A DNA stretch of 64,000 nucleotides from Oscarella lobularis (lineage: Eukaryota; Porifera; Homoscleromorpha; Homosclerophorida; Oscarellidae): NCBI RefSeq assembly GCF_947507565.1, contig NC_089192.1:1360690-1424689 (forward strand), in the 5' to 3' direction. A program made the translations under genes and the position numbers. Below are positions 36,301 to 47,624 of the stretch, piece by piece (the stretch's first letter is position 1; each line of letters opens with the position of its first letter). The notes beneath the pieces were generated by a model, which was not told where the DNA came from, did not search any database, and saw only the letters and a list, made by a program, of their open reading frames with translations.

Positions 36301-36640
36301 GTTTTAATCTCACAAAGTTTTCTTCAACTGATCTGGTCGTTAGTTGTGTTAGGAATAAAAATCCGCAAGATCCGGTTTACACGACACATTTGAACGTAGA
36401 CTACCGTGGGTACTTCAATTTTGTGATAAGCTCTTTACGCAAAAGCCTGAAAAGCATCTTGAGAAGGTTTGTACTACAACCCTTCTAGGAAAGCCACAGT
36501 AGATTCACGGCATCGGACCAGTGTAGCGCACGTTATGTCAGAGAGGCTCTAAAAAGACGGCTCTATTCAATCGAACGCTGCCGCTCGGAGCTATTAGCTC
36601 TCGAATGTAGGATTAGACTACGTCTATATTTTTGTTTAAC
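36301..36640. promoter_or_regulatory. Divergent upstream region of SRCR gene and OXNAD1-like copy c
   Basis: Lies between the SRCR start (-) and OXNAD1-like sequence (+). Bases from 36308 on are repeated at 48883 and 57570, marking the start of the 8-kb duplicated unit. No TATA box is obvious. Confidence 0.4.
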
Positions 36641-37620
36641 GGTAGCAGCTCGTTGCTCAGGGCGTCCGTCAGCACGCACTTGGAACGAACAGAGGAGGCG
36701 ACGAGAAACGAGGTGAAGGAGCAGCGCGATCGTTTACTCATTGTTTCAAAAAAAGCACACAGGTAGCGGTGAAATCGACTATCGTAGCCATTAGGCAGGA
36801 ATCTCCAACAGTCAAATCGCTCACACTGTCCATACCAGACAAAGAATTCCGATTCAAAGCAGGACAATGGTTCTAGAGGAGAAAAAATTTCCAGAATTAA
36901 TAATATTTCATTTTCCTCAGGGTCGATTTTTTTCATACCGGGTTTATCGGTCGTTGGAGGATTTTCCATCACGTCGACTCCAGCCCATTTGGCTCGTCGC
37001 AGAACGATCGACTTGGCCGTCAAAGCGAGCGATCATCCGCCGGCCGCTTGGATTCATCGCGAGGCAAAGGTTGGTAGTCACGTGACCGTTCAAGTCGGCT
37101 GCGATTTCTATTTCGACGACGATAAGATTGACTGTGTGTCGACGTTGTCGAATTTTCTGTTTGTCGCCGGCGGAATTGGAATCACGCCTCTCCATTCGAT
37201 CATGAGACACGCGATCGATTTGAAAAACGGTGGAAGCGACGACGCGGGGAAAATTGAGGCTGCTCTATAGCGCAAAGACTTTGGACGAGATGATATTCGA
37301 GAAGTCTCTGAGGGAGCTGAAAGAAAGAGAATTTCTTCGATGCCGCTTTGTGCTTGACTGGATCCCATCAAGCTCATATGCATCATCGAGATGTGCACAG
37401 TGAGTGATTTCTAATGGGGGTTGGCGGTGAGAGCGTTTCTTGTTTTCTCTCAGTTGGTAGAATCACGAAGGATCTTCTCAAGATCTTTACTCTGGGTATG
37501 AGCCCGAGTGAGATTATTGCCTATGTCTGCGGCCCTCCTGCAATGACGGACGACGCATGCTCGAGCGCATGGGCGTGAAAGACGATTGATTGTGGTATGA
37601 GAAATGGCGGTGAGAAGCAG
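36640..37620 (+). pseudogene. OXNAD1-like pseudogene (copy c)
   Basis: Collinear with the readable copy at 57905-58884, but the FAD-motif exon has seven Ts after GTCGA (36922-36931) where the readable copy has six, an extra G before AAAATTGAGG near 37248 brings in a TAG, and the last exon lacks bases between GACGCATGCTC and GAGCGCATGGG. Motifs such as DFLFVAGGIGITP-like NFLFVAGGIGITP and CGPPAMTDD remain readable in pieces. Confidence 0.85.
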
Positions 37621-37905
37621 GATGCCGTTATCGTGAATAACGTGGAAATTAACAGGTAAAGTCAGCGACCCGCTTTAATTAATTAAATAAAATTAGGGCA
37701 ATTGTAAATGAGAGAGCGGAAATATTCGCGCGCTAACCAAGGTAGTGGTATGCAATACATGTAGTTGTATTATACGACCCGACGCAGCTACTACAAAAAA
37801 ACAACGAAAATTACCAGCAAAGCCAGCTAAAGGCACACCGGTTGTAAAACAGACAGCATCACAGCTTTTCATTTGGAGATTGCTCCGGAGGCAGATGAGC
37901 GCAGG

Positions 37906-40900
37906 CAGAGCCCTATAAAAGAGAGCTGCGCCAACCCCGGACATAGGCGCCATTTTGTGTCCAGCTTCGATACTTGGGGCGTCTCGTGCGGCTAGCAGGA
38001 GAGGTATCTGCAACTGCCCGATTTAGAACATGTTTATCTCAGCTCGAACTTACATGCGACGTAGCTAGACGCCCAATAACGCTTATCTTTTATTGTTTTC
38101 GCGACGACGCGAAAACCGCAACTTCTTACCCTTTACGCTGAGAGCGTTTTCGAATTTTTCTGCGTGAACAGCTATTATTGGACGGGTATTTATGAGTTAT
38201 TTCGATAGGTGTTCCTTTGAGAAATACGCAGAAATTGAGCTCCAAGCTGTACCAGTATTCTAGGCATTCCCGGATAAAGAAAACAAAATTGCGAAAGCAT
38301 GTCCACCGAATCATACATTTATTGCCAAACCAATCTAAAAGTACTATTTCACCTTCTTAACTAAATCTCTCATCGCCATCGATCGGCTGCTACGCTCAGT
38401 TCTCCGTTTGTCCAGATATTTACTCTTCTCTTTCATGACTTGGTTTTTGCAATATTTGTCAAGCCTAAAATCAATGTATTTTGACAGCAGTAAACTCTTG
38501 ACATCATGGCAGGGTGGAAACGTTGTGGTTTGAGTGAGACTATTGGCTTTTTCAATTAGATTTGACTTCACGCCCTTCGTCGACAGGAGAACCTTGTCGT
38601 CAACACCACGAAACATTAACTCCACCTTAACCATCATGTCAACCACTTTCTGGCTGACTTTCACCAGAGCTCCAGGTGTGTACTCTTTCAGCTGCGTCAA
38701 GGTTCCAATGTCGCTCGGTTCCTCTTGACGACTCTCGAGTTCCTCAAGACAGGTGGCACAAATTTTCTCATTCTTCTTCAGAGAATGAACCAAGAAACCA
38801 AGTATGTGAAAGTGTCCATTGCGTTCAGCGTCGGACATCTCTTTTCCAACGCCAAATTCAATGCGATTTAATTCGGGCGTTGACGGTGGTATGTTGACCT
38901 TTTTTGAAAGTAGTAAGTCCGCCGCGAACTCTCTGTCGTCGTTGTCATAACTCTCATTGCAATTGGGACTTTTTAAAAATTGCCCAACGCAAATAGCTTT
39001 TAGAGCTTCCTTAAATCCCATTGGACTTGGAACAGGATTCTTCAGGCGCACAAGACTGAAAAGATTCTCCAGGCAATCTTGAGTTAGACGTGACGTTAGA
39101 AGATACGGTAGACCGCTGCTGAGAAGCTCATCTTGCAGTTGCAGAACCGACGTCGTTGACATTATCACACCAGTTTGCACTGGTTTCCACGTGCCTTTCT
39201 GTCCAATTCGGAGCTCACTGAATATACGAATGAATGACTTCAAGAACTGCACGGCTTCGTCATATTTCTCTATCTTTTTCTGACTGAGGGCAAGAACCGG
39301 ATGTCTAGAACTCATTAAATCGAACCAGTGATTGGTTTGCTCCACGAACCAGGCGGTTGTCAGATAATCTTTGCTTCGACCTTCTTTCTCTACTAGGTAA
39401 CGAATTCCTGACGCAGCAGATTTGCTGAAGACATTGAGTGCATGCGAAACTTTCATTTTATTAAAATGATTCGAGAGTAGTTTTTCCTTCGTCAGATTAG
39501 GTGCCAATTTGATTGGAAGGACTTTCTGAAAATCCGCCAGGTCGTGCAATGGCTTAACACTGACTACGCGACTAGACAAATTGTGAGTAGCAGCTACTTC
39601 TTTTGGAAGGTGAAAGTCATTTCCATTTATGAGAGACGATTTCAAGTTCTTTATGATATGTGGTACGTCAGCGAGAAAATACAGTCGTTTGCTTCCGTCT
39701 TGAGGATGAGTTATGCTTGTTATGTTGAAATATCTGTTCGTAGCCAAGCCGATACCTGACCACATGGCTTGGTTACTACTCCCCATGTCACTTGTTACAC
39801 AGCAAACATGGAGACCGACTCTCGACGCTCGTTCAATAATGCTCATGACTATTGGTACAAATGCGGTCCCATCAGTACTATTCGTTGTGAAATAGTATGC
39901 TACCACTTGCTTCCATCGTGAAACAATTCCTCCTATCATGAACACGAGACCGTGAGTGGCGCGTCCTTCATGGCCGGGCAATGTTGCATTGCCAATTATG
40001 TTGCCGCTGCCCGCGTCATACTCGATGCACGACGTGATTGACATTTCATCTAATGTCAAGCAGCAGAGTTTTTCTTCTGCCGTAAAATGAGACACCTTAC
40101 TGCCAAGAGATTGAAAAATGTCATCGATTAACCCGGAATCAAAATTTATATTTTCCATTTTACGCTGTAGCGTGCGAATTGATGGCAAAGGCTGGTGCTG
40201 TCGACGAAGAAGGCTGTAGCCACCAGATCCACATGCAAAACGGATCTGTAGTGCTTTTTTGATCGTCACATTGCTCCAAGCGGTTCCTCGCGTAGATCCG
40301 CGCGCCAGGACGTGCAACTGATCATTAGAGAACATCGCTCTTAGGCTTGATTTCATAAGAACGCTTCGGCGATGCAAATTTCTTTTCTCCTTTTTCACTT
40401 TGGATAGCTCCTTCTTGAGCTGAGACACCTGCTGACGCAGTTCATCGCCGCAGTCTACGGCGTCGTCAGCAGAAATGTCTGCAACGGCTCCCTCTTGGTC
40501 GCCATCACTTTCGTCAGTAAGTTGTCTCTCGTCTTGAACTACAAAAAGACGCTGAAACTGAAAACAAGCGTACATCCGCATTTATGGCGGCTAAGCCCAA
40601 TACTTTTTTCTTCAGGTGAACAGTAAGTGTGTTCCAGTGGCGGTGCTGAACTTGGAATGACATCGTCCGCCGGAGTCGGAGAACTACAACGCTTTCGCGG
40701 AGCTTTGCGGCGCGGTCGAATTGCTCGATGGGGAAAAACAGTGGGAACGGCTGTTCTTTTTAGTTTTCTCTCTCCGCTGCGACAAATCTCAAACGCGGAA
40801 TCCTCAAAATGCGCCTAAAAGCATTCTTACGCATGCTGCTATATCGCTTGGAATCGTACCTGACACAAAAACGATCCTGTCTCGCTCGGAACCCACCTGG

Positions 40901-41149
40901 CCCGTCCCACTTTTGCCACCCAAATCGCCCGTCTCGAACGATCTCTTGGAAATCGGAACATCTTGAAGCCTTTTTCACTCCTGTTGCTACACCCCCAAGC
41001 GGCACAACACGGCATATCTACTCGCAAACTGATGATATCGACGAATGCTATTCCCGTATCCCGCTCGGGTGGACACAAAATGGCGCCCAGTGGCTCACGT
41101 GAGTCACGTGATAAATCCAGTTGGCGCAGCTCTCTTTTATAGGGCTCTG
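37906..41149. mobile_element. Complete P-type transposable element (3,244 bp)
   Basis: Bounded by perfect 30-bp terminal inverted repeats (CAGAGCCCTATAAAAG, then AGAGCTGCGCCAAC) and an 8-bp target duplication AGCGCAGG (37898-37905 and 41150-41157). The empty site is preserved at about 51288-51302 in unit 2. 8-bp duplications and CA ends are P-superfamily features. It encodes an intact THAP-domain transposase on the minus strand. A subterminal palindrome (TCACGTGACTCACGTGA) occurs only at the transposase 5' end. The insertion is about 60 bases beyond the stop of MRH copy 2. Confidence 0.95.
38344..41015 (-). CDS. P-element (THAP9-type) transposase
   Basis: Three exons on the minus strand (41015-40860, 40814-40604, 40538-38344), introns of 45 and 65 bp, 853 residues in frame. 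Residues 1-90 are a THAP zinc finger: MPCCAAWGCSNRS, FRFPRD, W, then CQAHF across the first splice and AVPTVF, i.e. a C2CH site. A Gln/Lys/Glu coiled coil (about 155-180) follows. The RNase H-like catalytic domain shows Asp in LTLDEM (about 286), Asp in VTSDMGSSN (about 373) and TQDCLENLF (Asp about 610, Glu about 613), agreeing with the acidic residues of Drosophila P transposase and human THAP9. It should cut and paste the surrounding element. The long open frame alone, starting MRMYACF, would miss the DNA-binding domain; the splices restore it. Confidence 0.92.
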
Positions 41150-41212
41150 AGCGCAGGAGTATCGTGACGTCAAAACAAAGGCCTAATTAAAGTTTTAGTT
41201 TGCTCGCAAACT

Positions 41213-41813
41213 TTATCTAGCGTAACTTACGTAAGTGAGATTAGTCGTCTCGCCCACAGCCGTCAGTGATCCGACGTCGGACTCGTTGCAACGAAGATTG
41301 ATTCTCACCATACGCCCGTCTTTTCCTCCGATCATATTGTACGTCAATCCGGTTTCAGATTGTGCGAAATAGGCTCCGTCAATCTGGCTGCAGGAAAATG
41401 TGAATTTCCGATCTGGAACGTCACGGATTTGACAAACCTGTGCATTTAATTGGTTTATTGATAAATGGCAAGTACCGGATGGCCTACCGTGCTATCGTTG
41501 CAGTATTGCGAAGAAAAATCGGAGCAGAGACTAACGTCGTAGAAGTATTTTCCATCGAATATCTTTTGAAAACTGCTCAGAGACTGCATTAAAGGCTTTG
41601 TCTGAGCTATGGCTTCTTGGTTTGCGCTTACAGTGGAGTGCCATTGCCGGCGAGTGGAGTTAAATCAACCCTGTAGCCGTTGTCGTATTGGCAGAAACAG
41701 GTATTCAAAAGACGGCATTCGCCTTCGGGTTGGCTCTCCACAACGTTCCTTGAAAGTGTCACAACGACGAAGAAAACGCTGAAGAGACCTTGAAGACAAA
41801 GGAGCCTTGCCAT
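41213..41813 (-). CDS. Small secreted MRH-domain protein, copy 2
   Basis: Exons 41813-41632, 41572-41488 and 41437-41213 (182, 85 and 225 bases, exactly as in copy 1), 163 residues. Signal peptide, YRVDLTPL, YFYDVSLCSDFSSQYCNDST, SCSQIDGAYF, GGKDGRMVRINLRCNESD and TNLTYVSYAR at the end. Eight cysteines in the mature part. Nearly identical to copies 1 and 3. A P element sits about 60 bases past the stop, where it may affect the 3' end of the transcript. Confidence 0.78.
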
Positions 41814-42830
41814 CGCGTGTGTTCAGAGAGGGATCAGACGGTCACAAGACTTGTTGTGTGTGTGTCACAAGATTTGTGTGCGTCACAAGACTTTGTTGTG
41901 TGTGTCACAAGACGTGTGTCACAAGACTTGTGCGTACACGTGCAACACCTCGGAGCCACCATTATCCGGTCGTCCCAGTGGCTGAAATATCGGACAAGGA
42001 AAAACAGAATGCAGCGATTCAGAATCCGATTCGGAACAGCTTGCCCTTTCCGTCGGCTTGGCACACAAATCCAAAACGACCAATCAATTGTCTCTGGCGA
42101 CTAGCTGTTCCGGGCCCCGTCCTTTGCAATCGCGAGACTCGTTTCTTCTTCGATCTTCTCGATAGTAAACTAAAATTACCGGCGACGCATACAGCGTCAA
42201 AGCGAACACTATTGTTCGCGAGTCGTCGTCGTATCCACGGCAACAGCGGAAGTCGATCGAAGAGATCGTCGATCCGGTCGTTTTTCGTGCAGCTAGAAGG
42301 CGCGATGTTGATTCTCTCGCTCGCTATTTCGTCACCGGCTGCTCCTCGTACAGCTCCGCGCCTTTCGGCATCATCTGGCGTTTCCCGTCGGCTCGCTGTG
42401 CGTCGACTGCGCGCATCGTACACGGTCGCTCTCTTTACACAGTCTTGCGAAGTTCCTCTACCAAACTATGAAAGCAGCATTTCCAACCAGGGCACAAAAT
42501 CTGAGGCACAGATCCCCAGGGACCAAAGTAGCGCGCGTTAACTAGACGAGAGTGGGCTAAAAAGTCAATTTCCACGAGAAAAACTGCCCGAAAGCGTTCA
42601 CGAAGCGAAGGGACTTTCGAAAGCGCGAGAACGGTCACGCCGATCTAAAGGGCAAGCGTGCTAAAACGTCTCGCGACGAAGGTTTGCTTTCAGATGACAT
42701 CATGTCGTCGTTTGGGTCCGTTTGTTGATTCATTTGATGTGTTCTGCTAACAGAGCATAGCGAGAAAGCTGCAAGGATTTAACAGGAAAGCAAAAAGGCA
42801 GTTGATCTGGGGCGCCCAGACTAGCCACTG
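41814..42830. repeat. MRH upstream block copy 2 and module copy 3
   Basis: 41815-42510 repeats 29217-29914 (GTCACAAGAC tandem repeat first), and 42530-42800 repeats the 11260 module. Minus-strand CCGGTGACGAAATAG-type end (GAELYEEQPVTK) is kept near 42340; no complete gene could be assembled. Confidence 0.6.
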
Positions 42831-42916
42831 TCTAGATTCGAACATATCCAGTCATTGCATCGACTTATCGATCTCATTCCTGTCTCGACTCTCTCAGGTG
42901 CAAAGATTCCGCCGTC

Positions 42917-44646
42917 ATGTCCTCGAGTACCAAAGTGAAGAGATCGTCGTCGTTTTTCCGAAGACGATCGAAAGGGACGACGTCGCGGCGGCGGCGGCGG
43001 CGGTGCCGTCAAAACTACGACGACGACAATGTCCAATCAATCGCGACGACGTTCAAAAAAAGTTCGCTCCCAGACGGACGTGTCGCGTCGCCGTCAGTCC
43101 GCCGTTCCAGACATTCAGCCTGAACGACGACGACGTCACAAATCATATGACGCCGACGACGAGGAAGCGACGACGGGCCGACTCAGAGTGGCGTTCACGC
43201 GCGAATCGCGACGCTATTCAGATAGCGAAAGCGATCGATACGAAAGTTGCGATGACGACGACGACGACGACGAATACGTGAGTGAGAGCGACTACGGACA
43301 GTCGATTAGCGACGATGACGACGCTATTGATAACGATTGGTCGCCGTGGATAACGTTGGCGAAACGAACGAATAATGCGCTTGCCGCCGGCGGCGTCGTC
43401 GCCGTAACGCCGACTACGAATTCCGCTCAGGGTAACGCCATGACTGAAACGAAAAAACCCGTCGTCGGCGAAGTGAAAAGGTCAAAGAAAGGCGGCTTCT
43501 TTCGTCGCCTTTTTGGCGGCGATAAAAAGGAAAAGGACGTTGGGAATAAAAAAGGGGGCCCGGGATGGGACGATCGGCGGACGACGGCCGCAGAGGTTTC
43601 CGTCGCCGCCCAAGCGAAAGGCACCGGAAATCGATCCCGAGTCGCGTCGGAAAGCGATCGAGGTTCACGTGAGCGGCACCCGACACGAGGTCGTCTGCCG
43701 AGAAGAAGAAGAGGAGAGTCAACAAGATCAAGAACGCGAGATCTCGAAGTTGTACGGCAATAAGCGTGTCGCCGTTGTCGTGGAAGCGTCGCAAGACGAT
43801 TTGGACGAGATTTTAGATTCCATGTCGACATCGACGGTCGTCAGTAAGACGTCGTCGCGAATGATGTCGTCGAAAAGTCAGTCGCCGTCGCCGTCGAACG
43901 AACGATCCGGACGTCCCGTGATCGTACGGGTATATAATTCGAAAAATCGACGTCCAGCGCTGGCGACGGCGAAGTTTCGCCTCTCGCTCCCCGCCGCGCT
44001 TTCCGGGCCCTGATCCCGCTCTCGTGACGTCGTTCAAATACGTTCACGGAGGTAGCTGTCCGATGACGAGCACCTACGTCAGCGATCGTAGTCACGTGGG
44101 TAAAAAACTGGACTTCACCATATTGGCGGCGGCATAACGCCGGCTCTTTTGAAAAAACTCTGCGCCGACAGTAAGGAGATCGACGTGCAGCGAAGTCCGT
44201 CGCCTCAGTCGCGAGGGCGTGGCGATTCTAGCGGAACCGGAAGCGTGGAAACGATAATTGCCAATCCGAAATATTTAAAGCGGAGGCGCAGCGAATTGAC
44301 GTCGCTCGACGGTTTTTCCGACATACCGATCTATGAGTGCCGTCACGAGGCGCTCGTCGAAGAGAACGGAGTCGAAAGTCGTCGTCGCTACGGACAACGC
44401 GATGCGGGCAGCGAACGCGACGAGACGCGCTACGGCGATCACGAGGACCCTGACGTCGTCGTCGTCGACGACAACGACGAACGTCGTCGTTCGTTGATGT
44501 TGCGACAGCGAAATTTGAAGTCGCTCGTTGTCGGCGACGATAAGCCGACCACGAGAGGAGCGGGGCCGCCTGCGACGATGTCGACGAAAATCGTCATTGA
44601 GGATTTCGATAACGACGAAGGTAAAGCCGTTCAAACGTCCACGTAG
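42917..44646 (+). pseudogene. Disordered Arg/Ser/Asp-rich protein, broken copy 1
   Basis: A chain of open segments in changing frames: MSSSTKVKRSSSFFRRRSKG (from 42917), DNDWSPWITLAKRTNNALAA, KKGGFFRRLFGGDKKEK, KRKAPEIDPESRRKAIEVHV, VVVEASQDDLDEILDSM, SGRPVIVRVYNSK, then KEIDVQRSPSPQSRGRGDSS to the stop at 44646. Comparison with copy 2 at 53037 locates frameshifts: copy 1 is short near 43535 (GGAAAAGGACG) and in an A run near 43943, where copy 2 is in frame. Low-complexity, probably a nuclear or cytoskeletal disordered protein, but no family is recognised. Could still be a gene with unseen introns. Confidence 0.5.
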
Positions 44647-45538
44647 ATTAAGTCGCAGGTGACGATCGCTTGACGGCATCGCGTCGCGCGATCGTCGCCG
44701 CCGCCGTACGACGACGGGAAAATTATTGTCTCTACGACCGATTCTGGTTACCGTTCGGGCGACGTCAAATCGCCGCCGAGCGGCCGGGGAGGAAAAGCAT
44801 CGACGGACGTCATCGTTCCTAATTCTTACCGCGTGCGCACATCGTCTATTTTGATTTAGATTACTAAGCCCCACCGCTTTTCTGCCCGTAAATGACCTCT
44901 TTTCTTTGTAGTCCAAGATTTAGTTTACGATTTACGAGAACGGTTCATATTGTCGGAAATCCGGTCGCGTGAAACTGCGGACGAGCACGCGCACAGCGTT
45001 CGCGGTCACTCGTGATTCGCGCAACGCCATCCATTGTTCGCGAATCTGTCTCCCCGATTGCGTTCTAGGCAGCGTCCAGCGAAACGCGTCGACGTTTACA
45101 GGTGAAACCGCGTTGGGCGAAGCCCTCGACCACTTCATTAGCGCACGAGTTTCGATTACTCGCGTGCCGTTCGTCGTAAAAACGATCTCGATCATCTCGT
45201 TAGTCGAATCCGTAGAAGAGAGGCGTGGGGTGACGTGGAACAACGTCGCGCGGTTGTGTACACGCCAGAACCAACACCACTCCCACATTTCTGCATTCGC
45301 CGAAACGCACGCGCGTCGTCTCCAATTAGAGATATAGAATCAGTCGTACGGGCTTGAGTCGAAACCTTATATGTGCAAGTCTCTTTCCGGGGAGCGCAAT
45401 TAATGAAGCCCCGCGTTGTAAATTAGAATTAGAAGGGCGTGGATTTGTGGGGCGAAGTTCGGAGAATCGTTTACGAAGACCGGTTCCGAGAAGTCGATTT
45501 GAAAGAGGGGGGCGGGCTGTACGGTGTTAGAGGGGCCG
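44647..45538. other. Conserved spacer before Cys-rich gene 1
   Basis: Duplicated at 54933-55585. A plus-strand open frame (44969-45337) is broken by a 10-base difference in the other copy, so it is not supported as a gene. Confidence 0.4.
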
Positions 45539-45546
45539 CATAAAAG
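45539..45546 (+). promoter_or_regulatory. TATA-like box of Cys-rich gene 1
   Basis: CATAAAAG lies 62 bases before the ATG at 45601 and is conserved at 55586-55593 in the second unit. Confidence 0.6.
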
Positions 45547-45600
45547 CGACGTATTGCGAGCTGTTCGTGCAACAGTTTTCCCCCCTCCTTCCACCAGACG

Positions 45601-46838
45601 ATGATTGCAAGAGCCGTATTTCTGCTGCTGATGCTGCTCGGCATTTTTGCCGGCGTCGATGCGAAAAAGAAGGGAAGGTGCGTTCTAGCTCTCATCATTA
45701 ATTGCACGACCGAGGTACTTAACTTAGCACCTTCTTTGCAGCTTCCTGCGTTGCTGGCGCGTCAGAAAAGTTGCAACGGCCGGCTTATTGGGCAGGTGAG
45801 TAGCAACGACTCTAGGTAGAGGAATCAATGACGTTTTTTTCCTGCCTCAGTTCAAGTTGCTTCTACTACGTCAGGAGCAGCCCCGTCAAATGGGGAAACC
45901 TCACCAAGTGGCCTCTTTCGAACGTCTACCAAGAATTCAATTCCGCTGATTTGTAAGAGAGAAGCCATAGAATATCTGTGTAGACCAAAAGACTGAGAAA
46001 TGTTTTTCCATTTCCAGATTTGGTTCAAAGGTTCCTCACAATGTATGGTGCACGTGGAGATTTGACCTTAAGGAAAACCACAACGCCCTAGTCGGCTGCA
46101 CCTCTTTGCATCTTGATGTGAAGGAGGACGACTGCAACTTGGGCTACTGCCATCCGTGCACGTCTCCGTATACCAATAGTCGCGATTTCATGCGCGTTGT
46201 TCTTGCAAAGAATAGCAAATGCCGCGGATCCGATAGAAACGGTCGAAGTTCCTGCACTCGTTGTTACTACAATCGTTTGCATTGGCAATGCGGCGAATGC
46301 ACGCTCAGGGAGAATCGGTGCGCCCATCTCGGTCAGGAGTCGTGCGATTCTAATCACGTGTTTTGCGGGAAATCCGACAAAGGCGTCCAGGTTAAAGTAC
46401 GTTATTGTGAAACTCGCAAAGGAGTCGTCGAGGTTGATTTCGTTGCCGACGAAACGCGTCGTACGAAGATGTTCCGATGCTCGTTTGTTGACCTCAACGA
46501 AGTTTGTCTTTGGAGACCCGTTTGTACGTTTGATTTTAAATTTTCACTTTCTTTAATTTTTTTCTGCAGATCAGGAGGAGCTCTTGGACTACTTGCAGGA
46601 TTGCAAGAACGAGTCGAAATCAGATTTTAGCGTGGTTGATTGCGATTTAGTGAAAAATTCAAAGCCCGTTTCTCCGTGGGATTTTCATGACGGTGACGAG
46701 GAAGAGAAACATCTTGCCACCGAAACCTTGACAACTATCGCTCCTGTCACTCCACCGGGCCCAAATCCAAGTCATCCTTCTTTTACTGAATTTCCTCCAA
46801 AAGTCACCGAGACTACGTCCAATGAAGGAACAGAATAG
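45601..46838 (+). CDS. Secreted Cys-rich protein, copy 1
   Basis: Five exons (45601-45677, 45742-45795, 45851-45952, 46018-46523, 46570-46838), all GT-AG, 335 residues. A clear signal peptide (IARAVFLLLMLLGIFAGVDA) precedes a basic KKKGR. The body has about 20 cysteines, with clusters such as DDCNLGYCHPC, SSCTRCYYN, QCGECTL, and FRCSFVDLNEVCLW. After exon 4 comes an acidic, Pro/Thr-rich tail (HDGDEEEKHLATET, TPPGPNPSHPSF) and no membrane segment. I do not recognise the family. The exon structure is identical in the copy at 55649, with most differences being substitutions, so both look functional. An AATAAA at 46872-46877 follows the stop. Confidence 0.75.
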
Positions 46839-46871
46839 AAGGCGAGAAAGGAGGAGAGGAGAGAGAAGTGG

Positions 46872-46877
46872 AATAAA
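46872..46877 (+). other. Poly(A) signal of Cys-rich gene 1
   Basis: AATAAA 33 bases after the stop codon; the second copy has it overlapping its stop codon (56936-56941). Confidence 0.6.
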
Positions 46878-46879
46878 GT

Positions 46880-47566
46880 GCAAAGAACGAATTTTTTCGT
46901 CACAACCTTTATCCGCTTTGCATGATTGCTCAAAACACGTTCACATTCCCCCGCCACTTCTGAGCCAGTTTTCGTTGAAACGACGCCAAAACATGCGGCG
47001 GACCGCATTCTCAATCACTTCAACCGGTTGGTGCATCCTGCATGAATTGCAATGGGATGGGCGGGGTGTAGGAGAGACTTCAGAGAAATCGTTTACCATT
47101 AGAAAAGTAACCGCAAGAGACTGATACTTCCCGATTATCAGTAAGTCGTCGCCGTCGTCGTCGTCGTTGTTTGTGGACAAATATGGTTTCTATAGATTTC
47201 GACGTTCGATTGTGCAAGAGACGAAAGTTCAGTCGAGGTCAGAGTTTACCCTAGCATTTGCTTACGAAAATTAACATCATATTTTGATAAGGAAGAGCTT
47301 CGGCTTCTTCCGCCACTCCCAGTCAATGTGTTTCCAGCCGGAAGGGTGGCCGGTGCAATGCGGATCTCTGGGCAACGCGGTTCTTTTTCAGCGAACTTCC
47401 AGTTCTCGAAAAAGCGCAGGTCAGCAATTATATGCCTATGTTGTTGTTATGATCTCTTCTCCTTGTCTGCTTTGCTTCCACCGCCGGCTCCCACACACGT
47501 GACAAGCTCATATGCCAAGAATAATAAGTCGCCGGTACACTTCTCGGAATACGAAAGCCATTAATG
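46880..47566. other. Duplicated 3' block with an unassigned open segment
   Basis: Repeated at 56945-57570. Within it, 47284-47420 (57300-57435 in unit 2) reads FDKEELRLLPPLPVNVFPAG and GAMRISGQRGSFSANFQFS on the plus strand in both copies, then meets a donor-like GCGCAG/GTCAGC. It looks like a conserved exon, but I cannot find its partners or name it. Confidence 0.4.
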
Positions 47567-47624
47567 GAGCCGACCACCAGAGTTGTACGGGTGGAGCCCG
47601 TATAACGGCGGAGGGAGGCTCTCT

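Larger units (their letters stand above)
36308..47566. repeat. 8-kb duplicated segment, unit 1
   Basis: From TCTCACAAAGTTTTCTTC to CTTCTCGGAATACGA, collinear with 48883-57570. It carries OXNAD1-like copy c, MRH copy 2, the disordered-protein pseudogene and Cys-rich secreted gene 1. Subtracting the P element gives about 8.0 kb, against 7.9 kb for unit 2 without its own insert. Confidence 0.85.

Noticed and set aside
38344-40581. A 745-residue transposase starting MRMYACF
   Set aside because: That start reads through intron 2 and omits the THAP domain; the spliced form is 853 residues and in frame.
40760-41005. Two overlapping short minus-strand frames treated as separate small genes
   Set aside because: One contains exon 1 and the other exon 2 of the P transposase; they are joined by a 45-bp intron.
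44275-44916. A 213-codon minus-strand open frame
   Set aside because: Shadow of the GAC/CGT-rich pseudogene on the other strand; broken differently in the sister copy.
44969-45337. 122-codon plus-strand frame before Cys-rich gene 1
   Set aside because: A 10-base deletion in the sister copy shifts the frame, and no motif is recognised.
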